From: Taudactylus pleione | Lineage: Eukaryota; Chordata; Amphibia; Anura; Myobatrachidae | Assembly (NCBI GenBank): GCA_031769625.1 | Contig: JAUIMM010000113.1 | Span: forward strand, 14,666,501-14,730,500 | Direction of reading: 5' to 3' | DNA length: 64,000 nucleotides | Shown: positions 45,590 through 55,849 of the stretch, one piece after another | Layout: every line of letters starts with the position of its first letter | Position numbering within the stretch: the stretch's first letter is position 1 | Made by a program: the position numbers and the translations under genes | The notes under the pieces: generated by a model | The model's database searches: none | What the model was told of the DNA's origin: nothing | What the model saw: the letters and a program-made list of their open reading frames with translations, nothing else

Positions 45590-47127
45590 ATGAGAGCCGC
45601 AGCTTTTTGTAGACGTGAGCTCCTGGTCCTCACTGATGTGATGGACCGGAGAATCACACACCAGCCGCACCCCATCATTAACCTCCGCAAGCGGCTGGTC
45701 TACGCGGAGGTGCAGCGCCGCCTGCGTAGGATCGGCTACTGCAGGAATATCGGCCAACTGGAGAGGAGGTGGTCCGATCTGGGGCGCAGATCCCCACGCC
45801 TGTTGGCCAATTTGCTTCAGCAAATCGAGGAAAGTGTTTTTTTTTATTATATTTAAAATGTAAGCATACCTGCGTGTGCATGTTTACTGTATAGCCGTGT
45901 TTCTTTATTTTGGACATACCTGCGTGTGCATGTTTACTGTATAGCCCTGTTTCTTTATTTTGAACATACCTGCATGTGCATGTTTACTGTTTAGCCCTGT
46001 TTCTTTATTTTGGACATACCTGCGTGTGCATGTTTACTGTATAGCCCTGTTTCTTTATTTTGGACATACCTGCATGTGCATGTTTACTGTATAGCCCTGT
46101 TTCTTTATTTTGGACATACCTGCCTGTGCATGTTTACTGTATAGCCCTGTTTCTTTATTTTGGACATACCTGCGTGTGCATGTTTACTGTATAGCCCTGT
46201 TTCTTTTTTTATTTTTTTTTGGTCTGTAAATTGTTGAAACAAAAAATGAAATATGTAATCGAAATTTTTCAACATCATTTAGGGGCTGAGCGCAGACTAC
46301 AACGTCGCCAACATCAGTGACGCCGGGCACGTCCCCTATCCCCCACTCCCACCCAAACCTCCTCTGCCCATTCTTCCCCAAATTCCCCCTCCAACCCAGA
46401 CCTGGCCGACCGTGAGGCCCCTCCCTCTCCTCACATTCTTATCCCTCCCAATCACACTCCCCTCAACCCCCCCCCTATCTTTTCCTCACCCTCAACTTCA
46501 TCCCAAATCACCCCTCCTCCATCCCTGCTGCACTGGCCCACCTCTGACGAGGAAGATTTTGGGGCTCCAGGACCAGGCACCATTAGAACCGGTATGTTTC
46601 GCTTTAAAACTATGGCTGTTTTTTCATTATTTTGATTTTGGTTGCTGTTGTCCTTTTGCCTGTGCATGTCAAAATTGTAAAGTATTTCTAATGTTTTTGA
46701 TATATATCTTTGTGAAACAATGTCTAGGATGTTTTCCCCTTACACATATGACACATGTCCAAACACTCATACTTGTGTCTTTCTTGTTTACGGTACCAAC
46801 AAATGTTGTATTTTTGCGTAGTTGTAACTCGCTTTTATGTTATTTTTGCCATAGATTTTTTTGGCTTTGTTTTTCAACAAACTTTTCGTTTGGCATTCCT
46901 TTTGTTTTGTAGTTTTTTATTGTCACCTTTTTTTGTATAGTATGATTTTTTTAGTTGTTTTTTCACATATAAATTAAGGTGCGATTTTAGTAATCCGCCC
47001 ATTTTTTTTTCCCACAGAGGACCAGAGGCGTAACGCTGAAATGTATGCAGGCTTGCTGAATTTGAGGGGCCATGTAGTTGCCATGCTTCTGGCCTTGGAT
47101 CACATTTTGGCGCGCCTGCGCCACTAA
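45590..47127 (+). pseudogene. Harbinger SANT/trihelix protein A, three exons
   Basis: Exon 1 (45,590-45,833) encodes three helices of a Myb/SANT-like domain: RRELLVLTDVM, LVYAEVQRRLRRIG and LERRWSDLGRR, the last with the conserved tryptophan. Exon 2 (46,283-46,591, acceptor TTTAG, donor G|GTATGT) gives a proline- and serine-rich linker ending in TSDEEDFG. Exon 3 (47,018-47,127, acceptor CCCACAG) encodes a C-terminal helix (MYAGLLNL, ALDHILARLRH) and a TAA. The phases agree at both junctions; the first donor (AAA|GTGTTT) is weak. One in-frame TGA at 46,318-46,320 breaks it; a CGA to TGA change would explain this. In known Harbinger elements the SANT protein helps the transposase enter the nucleus and bind the ends. 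Confidence 0.75.
45858..46203. repeat. 50-bp tandem array, seven copies
   Basis: Units contain ACATACCTGCGTGTGCATG and TAGCCCTGTTTCTTTATTTTG, repeated about seven times with few changes, entirely within intron 1 of the first SANT gene. Confidence 0.92.
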
Positions 47128-47343
47128 TTATTTTGTTGCACTCCAAAAATGTCTAAAAAAATAACATTTAATTTGAGTTATTCTAGTCTCATTCCTTGTG
47201 TGTAAATCTTAGATTGTTGTCTACTATTTGTCTACTATAAGTCTACTATTTGTCCATGATTTTTTAAGAAATGTAAATGTGTTTGTCGAAAGCTCAAGTA
47301 AGTATGTAAGCTTTAACATTAAACACATAACAATACCAATAGG

Positions 47344-48446
47344 CAGGGCCGGATATGGGGGGGGGGGGGGCGACAAGGGTGGTCGTCCCTGGGCCCGCAC
47401 ACACAGAGGGCCCCCACACCAGTGGCGGATCCAGGGGAGGGCCATTGGAGCGATCGCCCCCCCTAGCACAGTCCGGATCATGCGCTGAGCCTGTGCTGTG
47501 ATCGGAGCCTGTGTAATGCGCGGGCAGTGCATTACACAGTCTCCGATCATAGCACAGGCTGAACCACAGTCTGCTCATCTCAGTGCATGATCCGGGGAGT
47601 GTGTCAGTGTCACGCTGAGGAGGGAGAGTGCACAGCCAGCCAGCTCCTTGCACCCTGCTGCTGCTGCAGGTCAGCTAGAAACCACCCCCCTGACGACCAA
47701 TCCCCCCTTCTGCTTTTCCCGAAATGGGGGCGGAGCCAACATGGCAAGCCCCGCCCCCATATGACCCGAGATTCGCGGCAGTACAGCGCGAGGGGGCTGG
47801 GCCTAATGAAGTGAGCAGCAGCCTGCATAGAATGTAAGTTTACTATAGTCTATATGTGTATATGTATGTGTTTAAGTGTATATATGTGTTATTTGTATAC
47901 TGTATACAGTACTGTACATGTTAGTGTGTATATACAATATGTGTTAGTGTATACTGTGTATGTGTTAGTGTGTATGTATGTGTTAATGTGTATAGACAGT
48001 ATGTGCTAGTGTGTGTATACTGTGTAGGTATATGTGTTAGTGTGTATGTGTTTGTGTAATACTGTACATGTGTTTGTTAGTATGTATGTTATAGAAAACA
48101 TGTTTGCTACATATGTATTATATGTGTGTGTCCGTGTTTAAGGTGTGCCTACTCTCCAACATGACTCCATTAGGTACAAAATACTCTGCTCCTGGACTTA
48201 ACACCTAACGTATGATTGCAGTCACCTGTGTAGCACTAGGTAATTGATTAGACAGGTGATTCACCACAGGTGGCTGCAATCATAAATTAAGAGGGAAGTC
48301 CAGGAGCAGAGCATTTTGTACCTAATGGAACGGGTCATGTTGGAGGGTCTGCGTGTGGCGGGGGAAGGGGTAGGCTCCATGTGGCTTGGTGGGGGCCCCC
48401 ACAACTTAGTTGCCCCAGGGCCCCCACAAGCCTTAATCCTGCCCTG
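47344..48446. mobile_element. hAT-type element nested in Harbinger, TSD CCAATAGG
   Basis: It starts CAGGGCCGGAT, ends ATCCTGCCCTG, and is flanked by a perfect 8-bp duplication CCAATAGG (47,336-47,343 and 48,447-48,454). It lies between the first SANT gene and the transposase and interrupts neither. Inside are a G12 run, TG/TA-rich repeats at about 47,830-48,130, and a foldback. Confidence 0.9.
48151..48347. mobile_element. Foldback MITE inside the nested hAT element
   Basis: Arms of about 50 bp: CTCCAACATGAC, then CCATTAGGTACAAAAT and CTCTGCTCCTGGACTT, inverted at the right as AAGTCCAGGAGCAGAG, ATTTTGTACCTAATGG and GTCATGTTGGAG. The centre holds a second inverted pair (GATTGCAG..CACCTGTG and CACAGGTGG..TGCAATC). 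It is the innermost layer of a four-deep nest. Confidence 0.8.
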
Positions 48447-48454
48447 CCAATAGG

Positions 48455-49060
48455 TTTGGAGAAGTAACCTCAAAATGTGATTTTTTTTTGGTATTGGTAA
48501 TGTTAAATTTAAAGGTACCTGCTTAGGCCTACAATTGCAAACATACTGATTCACCATAATATCTTTGGTGTTTGTTTTTAGCAACAAAGCAGGGTACTAA
48601 ACTTTTACAAATAAGAACTTACAGTATTAGGCATTAAGCAACTTTGCATGTTTAGAAACAGGTTACACTTGGTTGTAATTTACGATGGAAATCGTTGGTA
48701 AACGTAAAATAAAATTTTAATACAAACATATAATGAACACCAAGTGAATACACACAATAAATACAAAAATTCAAAACACACACACATGTCAAAAACACAC
48801 CAAAACCCCCCAAAAAACTAAATCAGGAACTGTTTGAAGAAGGAGCATGCCAACATGAATCCACAAATGAGGAGAAGAAATCATTGTTCCCGAAGTTATA
48901 TCCAATGTGTCCACATAAAGTCATTTGTGTTGATCAGGTAGTAGGCATGGTTTTTTATGGTCATTTTAGGGATTAAAAAACAAAACAAAAACAATCAGTT
49001 AAAAGTGTACTTTAAAATATTACATGTCTACATTGTGGCATTTGTAAACATTATGAGGAA
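48455..49060. other. Harbinger non-coding segment downstream of transposase
   Basis: AT-rich, with ATTAAAA on the minus strand near 48,715 as a possible polyadenylation signal for the transposase. Nothing else is recognised. Confidence 0.45.
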
Positions 49061-49064
49061 ATAA

Positions 49065-50188
49065 TTACCTAAAAAATCTGGCCACAACTTCATCGCGTAT
49101 GGCCCCCCCACATACTGACCTCCGACCAACCTCGGGGGGAGCCGTCCTCAGGCAAGGCATCCTCTGGCTGCATTGGGACACCACTCCTTATGGCGATGTT
49201 GTGAAATATCCCACACAGGACCACAATTTTCGAAACCATAGCCGACAAATACATGAGGTCGCCACCAGAGCAGTGGAGGCATCTGAATCGGCCTTTTAAA
49301 AGGCCGATACAGCGCTCCACCACCTGCCTGGTGGCTGTAAGTGCGGAATTATACTCACTTTGTGGCCCTGGTGTGGGAGCCAAATAAGGAGTGAGCAGCC
49401 AGGGTGTGCAAGGGTAACCACTGTCTCCTGTGAAAATATATAAAAAAACATCAGGACCATTGTGTAACAAGCTTTGCATTGGTTTCAACAGAAGGTGTCA
49501 ACTTACCCAGAAGCCACGCATCACCAGCTTGTAGGTTGTTTAATTTGTGCCAAATCCCTGATTGCCGGATGACGAAGGAATCATGTGCACTGCCGGGGAA
49601 TTTGGCATTCAGGGACAGGATCTGGAGGGAGGCAACACATACCACCATTACATTCATCGAGTGAAAGTGTTTGCGATTCCTAAATATAGCCTCCAGCCTT
49701 GCTGGAGGCTGAAGTGGTATGTGAGTGCCATCCACAACCCTTATGATGTGTGGGAAGCCTGCTATTTGATAAAAATTAGCCTTCGCCACATTAAGGGAAC
49801 CCATATCTAATGGCATTTTAATAAAATGATGGAGGTGTTTGAAAAGGGCCTCCATCACTGCCCTCGGGATCCTTGAAAAGGAGGATTGGGAAATTCCAGC
49901 AACTATTCCCACAGTGGTTTGAAAGGATCCTGAGGCACAAAAATGTAACACCGACATTAATTGCGTAAGTGGTGTTATTGCTGTAGGACTGTCAATTTGC
50001 CGTTCAAGATCACTCTCTATTATTGAGAGAGTGTCTATGATGAGTTGTGGCGGAAGACGGTAGCACCTTAACACCTCATCATCTGGCATTCCAAAAAGGG
50101 TGACATGTGTTCTATATATCTGGGCCCTTGCACGCCTACGAGGCCTACGCCTGGGACGCAGTTGAGGTTGGTCGGGTTCTGGAACCAT
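49065..50188 (-). pseudogene. Harbinger DDE transposase (HARBI1-like), two exons
   Basis: Exon 1 (50,188-49,507) starts at an ATG in a GCCATGG context and encodes an arginine-rich leader (PRRRPRRRAR), helical region, VVDGTHIPL with the first catalytic aspartate (D153) and GSAHDSFV with the second (D203). The donor GG|GTAAGT and acceptor TTCACAG bound a 79-bp intron (49,506-49,428). The junction restores GDSGYP followed by PWLLTP, a hallmark of HARBI1-type proteins. Exon 2 has VVERCIGLLKGRF with the catalytic glutamate (about E265). Near the C-terminus a G7 run (49,103-49,109 on the plus strand) puts the last 12 or so codons out of frame; with one base fewer they end in DEVVARFF and TAA at 49,065. 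The protein is otherwise open and full length. Confidence 0.88.
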
Positions 50189-50424
50189 GGCCAATATAAT
50201 ACGACCAACATCAACCTGAAATGTTAAGCAAGGTAGTTATAGGTTTAGACAAATGTGTTAAGAAAAATATACTTATCTTTTCCAAGAAAACCAAAGATGC
50301 TTACAGGCCTGGGACGTGTCATGGGAAAATCAACCTACATTTCAAAATTAGAAATTTTTGCAGATATTAATTTTCTAAAACTAGGATTTTAAAAAAAATT
50401 CGTATTCTAAAAAAAGGGAGCACA

Positions 50425-50745
50425 CATTAGTTCTCAAAATAGTATGCTACATTTAGTGGGAAGACATGATTTTACACAGAAAAATTGAAAACACATTAGT
50501 TCGCTAAATAGTACGCTAATTTTACAGATGAATAAGGATACATTAGTTCGCTAAATAGTACGCTAATTTTACAGTTGAATAAGGATACATTAGTTCGCTA
50601 AATAGTACGCTAATTTTCCAGATGAATAAGGATACATTAGGTCGCTAAATAGTACGCTAATTTTACAGATGAATAAGGATACATTAGTTCGCAAAATAGT
50701 ACGCTACATTTAGTGGTAAGACATGATTGTTCACAGAAAAAAAAA
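50425..50745. repeat. 47-bp tandem array
   Basis: About five copies of a unit with TTAGTTCGCTAAATAGTACG and CTAATTTTACAGATGAATAAG. The array is flanked on both sides by a related direct repeat (TAGTGGKAAGACATGATT). It lies between the divergent transposase and second SANT gene, in the likely promoter region. Confidence 0.88.
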
Positions 50746-51215
50746 CCTTACTTAGCGAAACATATGCTAAGACCAACAAATCGAATTTGTAAAATCATGA
50801 AACCAAAAACACTTACCAAAAACAGACAAATATCCCAAAGTTCAAAAACTTCACTCGGACACTGCCAAAATAACTGTAAAAAAAAAAATTAGAAACCAAT
50901 GTAAACTATTTCCTTTTTTTTTTACGGTGGTTTTGTTAAATACTTACTCAAAAATGCAAATCAAAAAAGCCGAAAAAGATAATAAAATGCTAACGGAAAA
51001 TAACGAAGAAAAAAAGCTAAAATATCAAAAGAAACCAGTCCTCCTTCTTCAAACCAATCGCAAAAAATCAACCACCACTAATCCTCCAACACTCCAAACA
51101 TGCCACCTCGACTCAAGTCACACCAAGCCATAAATAGGCTTTATTTTCCCGCTCAAATTAAGGACAGACAATAGGAGCACACAAGGAATGATGCGGCCGA
51201 ATAATGCTGACGCAT

Positions 51216-51223
51216 GTATAAAA
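51216..51223 (+). promoter_or_regulatory. TATA box of second SANT gene
   Basis: TATAAAAA, with a likely start site near 51,245. A short untranslated exon would end at CATCAT|GTAAGT (about 51,306) and join near 51,403 to the coding exon after AAAAAAG. Confidence 0.55.
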
Positions 51224-51416
51224 ACATCACTGAAGGCCAAAATCATTCTGCTACATTGACCAAAAAAATTAGTACAGAGCAGCAAAGTACTAGCCAACAG
51301 GCATCATGTAAGTGTTTTTTATTTTTATGGGAAAATGAGTATGTTTAACATTACATTTTAAAACATTTTACTAAAAATCTTTTTAAACATTTAAAAAAAA
51401 AGGTGTGGAGGATGCC

Positions 51417-52490
51417 ATGGAAGAGGCTGCTGGCCCTAGTAGGCAAACTAGGGCCAAAAAAAAAAGGCAGCCACAATTCACAAGGAAGGAGATGGAGGTT
51501 TTGGTGCAAATGTGCAATGACATAGCCAGTGGTGTCAATGGTGTGGTGAGTTTGAACATTCAACCCGGGAGGTCAAACGCCGGTACGTAAAAACTACATT
51601 TTATTAAAAAGTGTTTACAGGTCAAAATACTGCAGGAATAATGCCAAAATTTAAACCAACAGATGGAGCGACTTCAAATATCGGTTTAAACAAAAACTGG
51701 CTGATAGGGCTAGGCATGCAGGGGGGACAGGTGGGGGTCCCACCCCTGTGTCACTTGGGCTCACAGATTTGGAGGAGCTGGCCCAGGGGTGTGTGCAGGA
51801 TGAGGAGGTGTTTGGCGTGTCGAACACGGATACCGACATGCCAGACTTTGCGGCTCCTCATGTTGCCCCAGGTAAATGTTGTAAGGTTACCAACTCCGAA
51901 ATGTTTTTTTAACAATATCTAGATTATAATTTTACTCTTTTCTCTTTTTTCTCACAGAGACACAGGCGGATGAGTCTGCTCCAGAGGTGAGCTTTGGCCG
52001 CAGATTTTCTTCTGGCTCTGCAGGGGAGGAAGCAGTAGATCCGGCTGGGGACCCTGTGGCAGACGGTCCAGGGCATTCCCCCTCGCAGGCAGTGGCCTAC
52101 CTCACTGTTCTCAATGGTAAAACGGATCAGCAGACCGAGATTCTGCTGAGGATGGACGCCAATCTGCTACGGGTGGCGGACGCCCTGGAGCAAAGTGCTG
52201 CGGCCAACGTGACCATTGCTAAGGCCCTTGCGGAAAATACTGGGGCCAAAGTGCGAATAGCAAATGCCCTGGAGCAGCTCGTTCGCCAGCACATGTTGGA
52301 GCCGGCCTCCCTGCCTGCCAGAACATCAGGACACTCCACCTCTGGCACAACAACAGCCATCCCTCCAAATGTGCCTAGCCCTATGCCTAGTCCAGAGGCC
52401 ACAACATCTGCCTCTGGCCAGGCCAGCCGAAGGACTTCCCGGACCCGTTCAGGCTCCCTCCAACCCACGGCCAAACGGACTAAAAGGTGA
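51417..52490 (+). pseudogene. Harbinger SANT/trihelix protein C, three exons
   Basis: Exon 1 (51,417-51,582) starts at an ATG in GCCATGG and encodes a basic stretch and helix 1 (FTRKEMEVLVQMC). Exon 2 (51,621-51,871) has the third helix RWSDFKYRFKQKL, then RHAGGTGGGP and LTDLEEL, the tail of Harbinger Myb-like proteins. A one-base loss just before RWSD breaks the frame. Exon 3 (51,958-52,490, acceptor CTCACAG) encodes an acidic/serine region, a long helix (LLRMDANLLRVADALEQ) and a basic C-terminus (AKRTKR). The first intron (51,583-51,620) is only 38 bp, shorter than normal introns, and helix 2 is poor; a deletion there is likely. It is clearly a different protein from the SANT gene at 45.6 kb. 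Confidence 0.75.
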
Positions 52491-52702
52491 TGACAGCACT
52501 GGCTAATTTGCCCACAATCCATCTCTGTGTTTGCCCCATATTCCTGCATGGCAAAAACCTCCCTCTCCTTTCTTGTGAATTGTATTTATTTGTTTTAATT
52601 CTGTACAAATGCCACTTATTTTGTGGATGTGTGTGCAAAATTATTTTTAGATTTTGTCCCATGAAAAAAATTCTGTTTACTTTTAAAAAAACTTGACACA
52701 AA

Positions 52703-52708
52703 AATAAA
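52703..52708 (+). promoter_or_regulatory. Polyadenylation signal of second SANT gene
   Basis: AATAAA about 215 bp after the stop codon, followed by A-rich sequence. Confidence 0.5.
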
Positions 52709-53199
52709 CAAAAAATTTTTACACTTTGGAAAAAAAATTGCAAAAATCTATTGTTGATTTATTCACAAACTGGTTAAAAGGTAATCCCTCTAACAAACTT
52801 ACCAACAGTACAACGGAAATAGAAACATTTCATATTTTGCCTAAAAAATAAGGGTTTAAATCAATTTATGAGTGTTAATTAACAATTATCCCCAAAAAAA
52901 GGACGATTGGTTTCTTGGTCCCAAAAAAAAACAAAACATGCGTACAATATTGTTTGTCTACAAAATTAAAAAGCACTCAAAAAACCAAACATTTGTTAAC
53001 TAATTGATTGTATGCCCCAGAAATTAGCAGCTGAGTAGTTCACCTACGTTCGGTTTTTAACTACTAAAAAAGGTCTATTTGCGAAACCCCTTAGAAGCTG
53101 TATAGCAATTAAAAGTTAATTGTTTTTGTTGCCTCACTTGATTAATTGCAATACCATCGATGAGTCCGGGGAAGGACGAGGAGACCATCGTCATTGTGG

Positions 53200-53556
53200 T
53201 AGACTATACCAGACCCAAAGCTGAGCGAGCAGTCTTAATGGAAATTGGATCACACAGTGACGTGTGCAAAATAGCGTCCACATTGGACGTTCGCACAAGA
53301 TAATACATGTACGCCCAAAAAACGCCTTGCCACGCCTGCGTTTTCTCATCTCCAGCCCCGTTACCACCCATAAACGGAACATTCTGTCAATCAAATGACA
53401 TAGGTCACTTCCTGTTCGCTGTGTATACGAGCGAACGAAAAATGACCGCAATGATCCGGCCGCACATGCGCAATGAGAACCGGACGCATGCGTGGTTTAA
53501 AACAATCGAATGCGTACGAGCGAACGGCTGATAGCGTCCGGCTCTGAATGAGGACC
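53200..53556. repeat. Harbinger right subterminal region shared with MITEs
   Basis: CGCCTGCGTTTTCTC, CCGTTACCACCCATAAACGG, CTGTCAATCAAATGAC and GAGCGAACG occur in the same order in the MITE at 5106-5698 and, in opposite orientation, in those at 2862 and 35,440. The remainder of 52,750-53,200 is AT-rich and without features. Confidence 0.7.
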
Positions 53557-54264
53557 ACAGTTCGCTGAGACCGCCCTTGCTTCTAGTAATTAACAATAGA
53601 TGTAGCATCACCCTAACAGATTAATACGCTCTTTAAAGACTAGATTTCGGAGCAGATATGATATTAATGAAGAATTCTTTATTTACAAAAGGAGTACAAT
53701 GCTTAAAAAAGAATGTTACAAAGAAAATAATGGTTACAAGGTACATACAAATTGTGATAGAAGCACTAGAGAAGTTTGGTATGGCTACTATGTGTGTCCT
53801 GGATTCCTGTCCTATGTGTTTTAAAACCCCCAGGAGAAGTCTGTTTGGGAAAAACAGTCTAGTATTGTCGGCTTTGGTGGAAAGCCGGAATGGGTCCTGG
53901 GGGTGTGGATGTGAGGAGAGGGAGGGCTCTTTCAGGTGTTGGGCCTTTCAGCCTGGTAGCAGGCTCATTAGGGCTTGCACCTGGAAATGGCTGTTATAAG
54001 CTGGGTTTTAGTTGTGGCTGAGTGTCTCACACCTGGAAGAGCAGAACTTATTAGTCTTCTGATAGTGAGGGAACCTACTGTCTAGTTAGAGCCCAGATGG
54101 GCTAGGATTTTGTTTATGTTTTGTTTTTTATATGTCCTGTACAATAAAGACTGTAGGCTGCTTCTACACTGCTGTTATACCTGTTATATCCCTGTGTCTT
54201 ATGCTACTCATTGTTTTACCTGGTTCATTAAACATGAGAACTAGTTAAGTTGTACCATGTGTGC

Positions 54265-55206
54265 AGGGCTGCCGTCAGAAATGGTGGGGCCCGGGACTGA
54301 CAAAATAGGCAGGGCCCCCGCCCCCCCCTTTAAAAAAACCTGCAATTATATGTGGTATTAGTATTTTAAATAGGGTATTAATAATTATACTGTGTATGTC
54401 CTTGATAATTGAGCAATAATTGGCTTACTTATACATTTTGACACCTCTGGCCCCCTTCAGTCTCTCCAGGCCAGCCCTGCTGTCCAACACTTGTCTCCAG
54501 TCCAGCCCCACAGCAAGTCCCAGCCCAAGACAATGAGCCCCAGCCCCAGACAGTGAGCCCCAGCTCAAGACAGTGAGCCCCAGCCAGTGAGCCCCAGCCC
54601 CAGGCAGTCAGCTTCAGCCCCAGACAGTGAGCCCAAGCCCCAGGCAGTCAGTCCCACAGCAAGTGTCAGCCCCAAGCAGTCAGACCCACAACAAGTGCCA
54701 GCCCCAGAAAGCCAGTGTCAGCCCAGCCCCAGAAAGCCAGCCAGCCAGTCAGTCCCAGCCCAGCCCCAGCTGCCCCACACTTACCTTCTACAGACAAGCA
54801 GTAATTCCTCTGTCCACTTCACTCTCTCTATCAGCGGTGCGGCACAGCGTAACGTCATGACGTCACGCACACTGGCCGCCGGGTCATCGCCCCACTTTTG
54901 CAGGCTAGGAAACAAAGTGGGCAGTGGCAGCAGCGGGTAGCAGGCAAGCAGTCACCCCTGATGGCAGTCCCAGCAGTTCCCCTGCTGATGGTGGCCCTAA
55001 GTGTGGTGGCAGGTTGGTAGGTGCAGGCGGGCCCCCTGTGTATCCGGGCCCGGGACTCCAGTCCCGGCAGTCCCCCCCGATGTCAGCCCTGCATGTGTGG
55101 ACTAACTGCCCCTAAGTGTGGTGGCAGGTTGGTAGGTGCAGGCGGGCCCCCTGTGTATCCGGGCCCGGGACTCCAGTCCCGGCAGTCCCCCCCGATGGCA
55201 GCCCTG
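54265..55206. mobile_element. hAT-type element, TSD CATGTGTG
   Basis: Left end CAGGGCTGCCGTCAG and right end GATGGCAGCCCTG are inverted and flanked by the perfect 8-bp duplication CATGTGTG (54,257-54,264 and 55,207-55,214). An uninterrupted relative of the target, TACCATGTGTGGACTAACTG, stands at 6048. The interior has CAGCCCCAG-type repeats (54,490-54,760) and no transposase. Confidence 0.88.
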
Positions 55207-55226
55207 CATGTGTGGACTAACTGCCC
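54997..55226. repeat. 115-bp tandem duplication over a hAT end
   Basis: Two nearly identical copies of about 115 bp (TAAGTGTGGTGGCAGG to GACTAACTGCCCC). Each includes the right terminal repeat, the TSD and about 14 bp of flanking target DNA, so the duplication occurred after insertion. One base differs near the end (GATGTCAGCC versus GATGGCAGCC). Confidence 0.9.
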
Positions 55227-55599
55227 CTAACACCACACAATTCCCAAACACATACTTTGGCCAAGTGTATTTCATCCTGGTTGAAAATCTGTCTGGATAA
55301 TAAATATATCTAGCTTTACACCGTTACCCTCCACATTGCTAGGCTACTCTGCCAATAGGTTATGGTTCCTATACATCAACTATGGTCCCCATACATCGAC
55401 TCTGCTAACAAAAACAACAAAGCCAATAATGGAAACAATGTAAATCTTGATTGAAAGAATCAATCTCATGAAAGGATGATCTCATATAAGAAACATTGTA
55501 GACCCAGGGTTTCATTCTGTCACGATCCCACGATGTGTGCGATTTCCCCTGAACACTCCCCCAGCAGCTCCTCGGCAGTCTTACACACGGTTTGGAGTA

Positions 55600-55845
55600 A
55601 AAAATGTCCAATCTGACTTAAGATCTATCGTGCATCCAGTGCATTGTGTCCAAGATTGGCAAATCTGCCCTACAGCACAGCAGATCTGAAGATGCGATGT
55701 ACGACGAGCGGGGATGTGCATTGGCATCGTGATCATGAGTGGACACTCACAATTTGGGCATATTTTACACGATTTGTCATCACGATTCGTCGAAATCGGC
55801 CAAATGAGGTAAAATATCGCTATGTGTGTGGGCAGCTTAAGGGTA
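55600..55845. mobile_element. Possible MITE beside Harbinger copy
   Basis: GATTTGTCATCACGATTCGTCG, ATATCGCTATGTGTGTGGGCAGC and an opposite-oriented CTATCGTGCATCCAGTGC suggest a small element with a GGGCA..TGTGTGTGG end. Neither TSD nor a clear left end could be fixed. Confidence 0.35.
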
Positions 55846-55849
55846 TTTA

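Larger units (their letters stand above)
44900..53556. mobile_element. PIF/Harbinger transposon with three genes, TSD ACA
   Basis: The left end GGGCCTGATTCAGACCCGG and the complement of the right end GGTCCTCATTCAGAGCCGG match at all but three positions and continue matching through GGACGC and a GCCGTTCG block. Both ends are flanked by ACA (44,897-44,899 and 53,557-53,559), and the sequence across the empty site would read CACACAGTTCGCTGAGACCG, as in the repeat block at 44,791-44,815. It contains a DDE transposase (minus) and two SANT-domain genes (plus). A hAT-type element of 1.1 kb is nested at 47,344. Usual Harbinger elements carry one transposase and one SANT gene. Confidence 0.9.
44536..54256 (+). 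repeat. Probable Copia 3' LTR, split by Harbinger
   Basis: A G-rich tract (GTGTGAGGGGG) after the pol end is followed by TGTCAGGGACC, a plausible LTR start. The region continues to 44,899, is interrupted by the Harbinger element, and resumes at 53,557. In the resumed part there are GTTATAAGC near 53,993 and a polyadenylation signal CAATAAAGAC at about 54,143. Within the LTR a block with CACTCAGTTCGCTGAGACCG is repeated, the second copy being the insertion site. The right end is unclear (54,150-54,260). Confidence 0.5.

Noticed and set aside
46412..46912. A 166-codon ORF with hydrophobic C-terminal part as a membrane protein
   Set aside because: The first half is a wrong-frame reading of exon 2 of the first Harbinger SANT gene and the second half is T-rich intron.
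54587..54940. A P/S/Q-rich ORF that might be a secreted or disordered protein
   Set aside because: It is the translation of CAGCCCCAG-type repeats inside a hAT-type non-autonomous element.
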